From assembly GCA_026545765.1 (NCBI GenBank), contig CM048839.1, forward strand, positions 66,327,187 through 66,391,186: a stretch of 64,000 nucleotides of DNA, given 5' to 3'. A model generated the notes under the pieces. That model searched no databases. It saw nothing but the letters and a program-made list of their open reading frames with translations, and was not told where the DNA came from. Made by a program: the position numbers and the translations under genes. Shown here piece by piece: positions 58,265-64,000 of the stretch (position 1 is its first letter; every line of letters begins with the position of its first letter). Source of the stretch: Plantago major. Lineage: Eukaryota; Streptophyta; Magnoliopsida; Lamiales; Plantaginaceae.

Positions 58265-60540
58265 AGACGGGGTATGCCCCGGGTTTTTTGTAGTAGGGTG
58301 CCTTCGGGCCTAAAAGCAATGTTGTCCCTATTGCTCGTCATCTTTTGTTGTATAAACATATACTTGTCTTGATGAATGTTGTTGGTTCGGGCGCCTTGGT
58401 GGTTCAGAACTATTTTCGTCACTGAAATACTAATGTTGCTGTTTACATTCTTGCGCGTTTAATTTCGTATTTGCTTAGTAGCTCATCAACTCTCGTAAAT
58501 TCGGATAATGGGTTCGGACCCTTGAGATTCATACCGCCAGAACGTTAATTTGCCTGATGCGAATTCTCCTTTGCGGGTCTTGGGGGACGATCAACCATTG
58601 TGCCCATCCGAATCGGAATCTTTAAAAGAAATAAGCCGGATCACGAACGGTTCGGAGCCACGTCTTAGAGTGACAAGGCTTGCGAGAAAGAGAATTTCCT
58701 TGTATCGTGATAAGTAGTGACGATTCGGACGTTGACTTGGTGTGTCATCCCGAGTTATACAGACTTGTGAGATAGTGAAACGATGATCATCATTAAGTAC
58801 AGGGTGACTCTATACGAATCACAATTGCTTCGGATGTTGTTATGTCAGCCCCGACCTTGATACGTTCGAGTGAGTAACTTAGTCAATGTGCCCGACCGTA
58901 TGGATGGATTATTGGGTTGGGCCAATGGAAGCCAAAGAGCCAGGCCCATGTTCAGCCCAAGCCCATTTCCGGTGAATATGGAAGCTAATTGGTCCTCTCT
59001 TTCTATATATACCCCTGCTTTGTACGACTTTTCATTAGGACATTTCTCCCTTTTATAGTAACCAAAGGTCCGGAGCTCGAGTCCGAGCGGCTGGTGAGCA
59101 TGTTTATACCATCACTCTTGCGCGTGATCTTGTCCCAAGGGTTTCTCCGATGCTTCGGAAGTCTACCCGGGTTGGTTCACGGTGAGAGTTTTGGAAATTA
59201 AATTGCTCGGAAAGCCAGCCTCGGACATCGAGGATACGGTCCGTGCCGAGTGAGGCCTGAAATCTTTGCCAATCAATTCCTCTGATCGTCAGGCTAATCT
59301 TCTTTTTCCGGGGCTGTGGTTTATATTTGTGACTTTTAGCCCCGGAGAGGTAGATTAGCTGGATGGTTTGGGGATTTTTATACGACTGTGTTCTGAGCCT
59401 CGATACATCCGAAGCACCCCGCCCGTGGTATGTGCCCGGGGGGCGATGAGTCGGCATAGTTGGTTTGGTAGAATCCCTTCCAGTATTTTGAGGTCCGGTG
59501 TATGATCTGCCCGAGATGTTGGAAGGCATTCTGTCAAGCCTGTTGTGTTCCGAGTCATTCGTCCTTCGGATCAAAGGTAGTGTACTTTTTATCCTCCACA
59601 AATTTTTGGCTCGTTCCTGGAAGTCCGTATCCGAGCAGTTCGGGTCTGTTGGTGGTTTCGTTCCAGAATTGAAGGCTCTAGGGAGCTACTTGCAATTCTG
59701 GAATGGAGTCTTAGATAGTGCCGGTCTTTTTTGGGAGTCGGATCGTTGAGAACCTCCGGAAATATCTCTTTCCGGAAGTTGTTCATCTTACTCCTAAAGT
59801 TTTCGTTCGAGAATTGAAGGCTCGAGAGAGCGACTTGCAGTCTCGGAACAGTTCTGACAAGCGATTTTGTTGGAACTCGAACGATTGAGACTCGGAGTGA
59901 TTTGGACATTCCGTCTGGCTGGTTGCCTTCCAAGTACTTTAAATCGGAGAGATTTGTGTACTATAATCCGGTAAAAGGCGATCCGAATTGTTGGAGTGTT
60001 TCTTGCTTGCGTCGGAGCTGGCTCGTTTACTTGGGAGTTGCGAAGCATTGCCTAAATGTTTGGAAAGACCTTGATTAGCCCGGTCGGCCGACTCCAGTTC
60101 CCAGATAATCCGAGGTGGACTCCTGAAGTTCTTAATGACGAGCAGTTTTGGGAGCCCGTAGATGTGGGAACAATTTTGCTCGGACTTAGCTAGGTTCGGG
60201 GGATCAAGGTTAAGTTAGAATAGGTACTTGCTTTTAAAGGGTAGATTGGGGCTCTTCGGACCCTAGCCTTGTAATTCTGCATTATGTTGTTAAATAAAGC
60301 ACTTGCCCTCGTCTTTGTGGGATGCTGTTTTCATCGTGTTGATCCGATCCGGATCAGTGTATGATCTAGTTTCGGATCGAGTAGTTAAACAATGTTTAAC
60401 AATGTTTATGAAATCACAGTTGTATTGATTTGACGGAAATCGAATTACAACTTGAGGGCTTCGAGGCCTTTTCAAAAAACAAACACAAAAAACAGATCGA
60501 CAAGATAAAGGAAGGTGACAGTCGTTGCCACGCTCCTTTT
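58265..60540. other. Non-coding spacer of element G between antisense gene and integrase
   Basis: No supported gene in 2.3 kb. Contents: a promoter-like stretch (58905-59015) with several GGCCCA/GCCCAA words and a TATATATA box, and a diverged direct repeat (about 59640-59710 and 59795-59865) sharing GAATTGAAGGCTC and the words GAGC and CTTGCA. Tat elements are known for long, variable 3' regions. Confidence 0.6.
58905..59015 (+). promoter_or_regulatory. Possible second plus-strand promoter
   Basis: GGGTTGGGCCAATGG, CAGGCCCATG and CAAGCCCATT (site II-like GCCCA words) lie 25-90 bases upstream of CTATATATACCCC at about 59002-59014. This is a common layout of plant promoters. No downstream ORF supports it. 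Confidence 0.35.
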
Positions 60541-61720
60541 CTAAGTGTAAAACTTTTGGAGATTCTTGGCATTCCAAGTTCTCTTCAAGGCCTGCCCTTG
60601 CCCATCTTCTAGTTTAAAGCATCCATTAACTCTTGCCCCAGTAACTTTGTAAGGTCCTTCCCACTTGGGCTTAAGTTTCCCCACATGACTTGGTATATCG
60701 GCTCTTCTGAGGACTAAGTCTCCAACTTGTATATCCTTGGGAAAGACACGTTTATTGTAGGCCCGAGCGGTCATGGCTTGGTACCGAAGGATGTTGGCCA
60801 ATGCCTTATCGCGCTTGTCTTCAAGGAGCTCAAGGTCATAGATCCTTGCTATCTCATTATCAACTGGGTTGTATTGCTGGATTCTCTGGGTTGCCACCAC
60901 CATTTCCGAAGGGATGACCGCCTCGGATCCATAGACCAGGGAGAAAGGTGTTTCTTGTGTGGAAGTCCGGGCTGTCGTTCGATGCGCCCAAAGGACCGCG
61001 TCGAGATTATCCGCCCAACTGTCTTGGGAAGTTCTCAACCTTCTCTCCAAAATTTTGACTATGGTCTTGTTGGTGGCTTCCACCTGACCATTGGCTTGGG
61101 GGTGGCCAATCGAAGTAAAGCGTTGTTCTATTTTGAAGGATCGCCACTCCTTGATCTTGACCCATAAAATTGTGCTCCATTGTCCAAACTATCACTCGTG
61201 GGAGTCAAACCGGATGATGTTCTTCCGGATGAATGTCCAACCACCTTTCTGTGATGGTTGACACTGCTTCAGCTTCGACCCACTTAGTGAAGTATTCTAC
61301 TGCCACTATCAAGAACATCTTTTGATGTGTTCCTCGCAGAAAGGGACCAACTATGTCTATGCCCCATTGATCAAATGGGCATGCTATGATTGACGTAATC
61401 ATAGGGTTGGTCGGGTGGTGTGGTATGTTGGCATAGTATTGGCAGTCTTCACAGGCGCGGGCGATGTTGGCAGCGTCTATGTCAATAGTTGGCCAATAGT
61501 ATCCTTGTCTTATGATCTTTTGCGCCAAAGTTCTTCCTCCAGAATGACTTCCACAACTTCCGGCGTGGATTTCTTCCATCACGCTTAAACTTCTTGAGGA
61601 TCTAGGCACCTCATGTGAGTTCCGTAGGATCTTTTGTAAAGATCTTCTTCGAATAAAGTATCATTAGCTCGACATTGAATCTTCTGGCCTCTCTAGGATC
61701 CACAGTAAAGTACCATCCTT
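60541..61720 (-). pseudogene. Integrase of gypsy element G
   Basis: On the minus strand the zinc region EIHAGSCGSHSGGRTLAQKI...CEDCQYY (about 61440-61580) precedes the catalytic core: QWGIDIVGPF with the first Asp, a DNGAQF-type second Asp near 61170 (written DNGAQF after correcting a frameshift, seen as MEHNFMG in one frame), and the Glu in the helix leading to NKTIVKILERRL. The C terminus has the gypsy-type GPY module (LKPKWEGPYKV) and ends LQKFYT at about 60543. Frameshifts lie near 61205 and 61080. Confidence 0.85.
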
Positions 61721-61772
61721 GAGGTAACGGAATATATCGATCATCCGCTTTCTTTCGTGCTCAAGAGAAGCA

Positions 61773-62600
61773 TCATCCGTTGGGGTTTGCGGAGAGGATT
61801 CCAATGGTCATTAGGATGACACTTCTTGTGTCCAAAGCTCCTAAAGCTGAGGCGTACTTGGAGAGGGCGTCGGCTTTTTCGTTCCATTCTCTGTGAAATT
61901 GGTCAAGAGTAAATTCTTCAAAGTGCTCAACCTCTTTCTTGAGGAGCTCCAAGTATTTGATCATGTTAGGTCCTTTGGTGGTAAAGGACCCGGAGAACTG
62001 AGATTGTACGAGCTGCAAGTCTGTGTAGGCTTTGATCCTTTTTACATAAAGGGCTTTCGCCATTCTTAGGCCGGTGATAAGTGCTTCATATTCGGCCTCG
62101 TTGTTCGTCACCTTAAAATTGAGGGTGATGGCGTACTCTAGCTTGGCTCCTTCAGGACTTTCAAGGAAAATTCCTATTCCTCCCAACCGTCCGGTGGATG
62201 ATCCGTCCACTTGTAATGTCCAACATTCTTTGTTTCTTTCCTTACCTCCCGAAGTGGGAGTGAGTGCTTTCTCAACCTCCTGCTTCTTGTTGGAAGATGC
62301 AGTTGTCGAGGTATTGAGTTCTTCGTCCAAGAGAAACATGTGCCTTACTCTTAGTGAATCATCCATAGGTTGGTGATAATTAGTCATAAGTTGGATGCTA
62401 CCTCTTTGTGTCTCTTCTGCTTCTTTTTCTCCCTTTGATTCCTTGATTTGGGCTATCACCACATGACTAGCCTTTTCCTGGGAGTTTTCGCTCTCTTCTT
62501 CTGCTTTCTCTAGATAGTCTACCAGGAAGTCGGCCAGAACTTGCGCTTTCTTGGCAGATGGGGCTTGATACCCAATATCATATTCACTTAGCTCAATAGC
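61773..62600 (-). pseudogene. Second RNase H (archaeal-type) of gypsy element G
   Basis: The frame gives WTLQVDGSSTGRLGGIGIFL, NNEAEYEALITGLRMA, AYTDLQLVQSQFSG and FHREWNEKADALSKYAS, with the four acidic positions expected of a second RNase H, as in Tat elements. It is preceded by a Lys/Glu-rich linker. At its upstream end a stop replaces the Trp of RLSKWAIEL (about 62600). Confidence 0.85.
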
Positions 62601-63300
62601 TCATTTGGACAGGCGTCCAGACTGATCCGGTTTGTCCAAGACATGTTTGAGTGGCTCATTTGTAAGGACCACAATCCGATGCGACTTGAAGTAAGGCTTC
62701 AGTCTCCATGTAGTGTAAACCAGTGCGAAGGCGAGCTTCTCAACCTTGACATATCTGGCCTCAGAGCCTGCAAGGGCTTTGCTCAAATAATAAATTGGTA
62801 AATGCTCGTTGTCTTGTATCCGTACCAGTACAGAACTCATTGCTTCAATAGTGGTGGCCAAATAGAGGTAAAGAGTTTCAGCCTCCATGGGTTTAGACAA
62901 AAGGGGCGGCGAGAGGAGATACTTTTTCAAGTTTTCCGGGGCCTCTTCACACTCCTTTGTCCACTCGAACTTATTTCCTTTTCGTAAGATCTTAAAGAAG
63001 GGAAGGTTCTTCTCCGCGGATCTTGAGATAAAACGGCTCAATGCCATCACCTTTCCTAGAAGCTTTTGAACTTCATTGACAGTATTGGGCTGTGGTAGAT
63101 CTATGATTGCCTTTATTTTCTCTGGGTTAGCACAGATGCCTCTTTCTGTGACCATGTAACCAAGGAATTTTCCTCCTTTCACCCCGAAAGTGCACTTTTC
63201 AGGGTTCAGCTTCATTCCGTATTTCCGGAGAATAGAAAAACAATTGGTAAGGTGTTCGACGTGTTCCTTTTCAGTCTTGCTTTTCACAAGCATGTCATCA
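62601..63300 (-). pseudogene. RT end and first RNase H of gypsy element G
   Basis: The frame opens with DDMLVKSKTEKEHVEHL, the last two Asp of the catalytic YVDD box, and continues KLNPEKCTFGVKGGKFLGYM, LLGKVMALSRFISRSAEKN and the RNase H region YLYLATTIEAMSSVL, YYLSKALAGSEARY, VVLTNEPLKHVL. The rest of RT, protease and gag are absent: tandem repeats begin at 63301, exactly at the Asp-Asp codons. Confidence 0.88.
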
Positions 63301-64000
63301 CGGAGAAGTCAATTTGAGATTTAAACGACACACAAGAGAGTAATAAAATAACGAACGAAGAACTCTACTTGAGAGTTAAACAAAACACAAATGGAGTTGA
63401 ATAAACAATAAACCAACAACTCTACTTGAGAGATAAAAACAACACACTTTGGAGAGGGATGAACAACAAACGAATAACTCTACTTGAGAGTTAAACAACT
63501 CACTAAAGGAGTGGCATAATGTCAAACGAAGAAGTCTATTAGACATTTAAACAATGCACATAAGGAGTAAGAGTATAACAAACGAAGAACTCTACTTGAG
63601 TGTTAAACCACACACATAATGAGTGGGTTAAACAACAAATGTAAAATTCTAGTCTAGAGTTAAACAAAACAATAAAGAAGTGAGATAATTACAAACGGAG
63701 AAGTCAATTTGAGATTTAAACGACACACAAGAGGAGTAATAAAATAACGAACGAAGAACTCTACTTGAGAGTTAAACAAAACACAAATGGAGTTGAATAA
63801 ACAATAAACCAACAACTCTACTTGAGAGATAAAAACAACACACTTTGGAGAGGGATGAACAACAAACGAATAACTCTACTTGAGAGTTAAACAACACACT
63901 AAAGGAGTGGGATAATGTCGAATGAAGAAGTCTATTCGAGATTTAAACAATGCCCAGAAGGAGTAAGAGTATAACAAACGATGAACTCTACTTGAGTGTT
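63301..64000. repeat. Satellite-like array, about 56-bp monomers in a 395-bp unit
   Basis: Monomers share words such as GAACTCTACTTGAGAGTTAAAC and an ACAAACG end, with differences between neighbours. Every seventh monomer matches almost exactly: the monomer starting GAGAAGTCAATTTGAG at 63303 recurs at 63698. The second unit repeats the first with few changes and runs off the window. Confidence 0.9.

Larger units (their letters stand above)
53288..63300 (-). mobile_element. Ty3/gypsy Tat-lineage element G, 3' part
   Basis: On the minus strand: end of RT, RNase H, a second RNase H, integrase, a long spacer with an antisense gene, purine tract and 3' LTR. Pol order with integrase last defines Ty3/gypsy. 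The double RNase H and antisense ORF between integrase and 3' LTR are features of the Tat group. It inserted into the S3 LTR. Its upstream half is missing or displaced beyond the tandem array at the right end. Confidence 0.88.

Noticed and set aside
59104..59601. Minus-strand ORF of 165 codons in the gypsy spacer
   Set aside because: No recognisable motif, overlapping ORFs in several frames, and it lies downstream of the pol stop. Probably chance in GC-richer DNA.
1..64000. tRNA, rRNA or intact host genes
   Set aside because: Only tRNA-complementary primer sites were found. No tRNA-like cloverleaf, rRNA sequence or multi-exon host gene outside the elements could be supported by eye.

Overview
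The window is a plant nuclear repeat cluster, most likely from a dicot with a large, transposon-rich genome. I find no intact host gene, no tRNA or rRNA, and nothing bacterial. Almost every base can be assigned to LTR retrotransposons: Sirevirus-like Ty1/copia, a Tat-type Ty3/gypsy, and a gag-only LTR element. One LINE, one MULE-type DNA transposon, one solo LTR and a satellite make up most of the rest. All coding regions are broken by stops, frameshifts, insertions or truncation.

Left half, 1-32122: the elements are nested. A copia element C5 (+ strand, 22511-31921) appears to host copia element S4 (16454-22510). S4 hosts a gag-only LTR element (10995-16453) and a LINE (17308-20045). The 3' LTR of the gag-only element is cut by copia B (9347-10994, - strand). 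B is interrupted 26 codons into gag by copia A (1-9346, - strand). A is interrupted in RNase H by a MULE (1235-3454) with a 9-bp target-site duplication. A solo LTR with a perfect 5-bp duplication (22673-24333) also sits in C5 gag. The left ends of several layers lie outside the window.

Middle, 32123-53287: two 5'-truncated copies of the family that includes A, B and S4 are joined head to head at 41196/41197. These are S2 (- strand) and S3 (+ strand). Both keep a long accessory gene between pol and the 3' LTR. It has its own TATA box, a start codon, four short GT-AG introns separating phase-0 exons, and coiled-coil and acidic/basic regions. It sits in the env position but shows no membrane segment. 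S3 also has a 1192-bp GT-AG segment between gag and protease. Element A lacks this segment exactly, so A looks like a copy of a spliced RNA.

Right part, 53288-64000: a Tat-lineage gypsy element (- strand) inserted into the S3 3' LTR. Its LTR, polypurine tract, integrase, two RNase H regions and end of RT are visible. Between integrase and the 3' LTR lies an antisense, intron-containing gene with its own TATA box and a 'putative gypsy type transposon' domain. RT stops at the YVDD motif, where a tandem array begins (about 56-bp monomers in a 395-bp higher-order unit).

Recurring non-coding structure: the A/B/S2/S3/S4 family carries hairpin arrays with compensating stem changes in the LTR and in the pol-accessory spacer, a homopolymer C loop closed by an 8-bp stem near the LTR 3' end, and very frequent AGATATCT palindromes. 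All coordinates and comparisons were made by eye.
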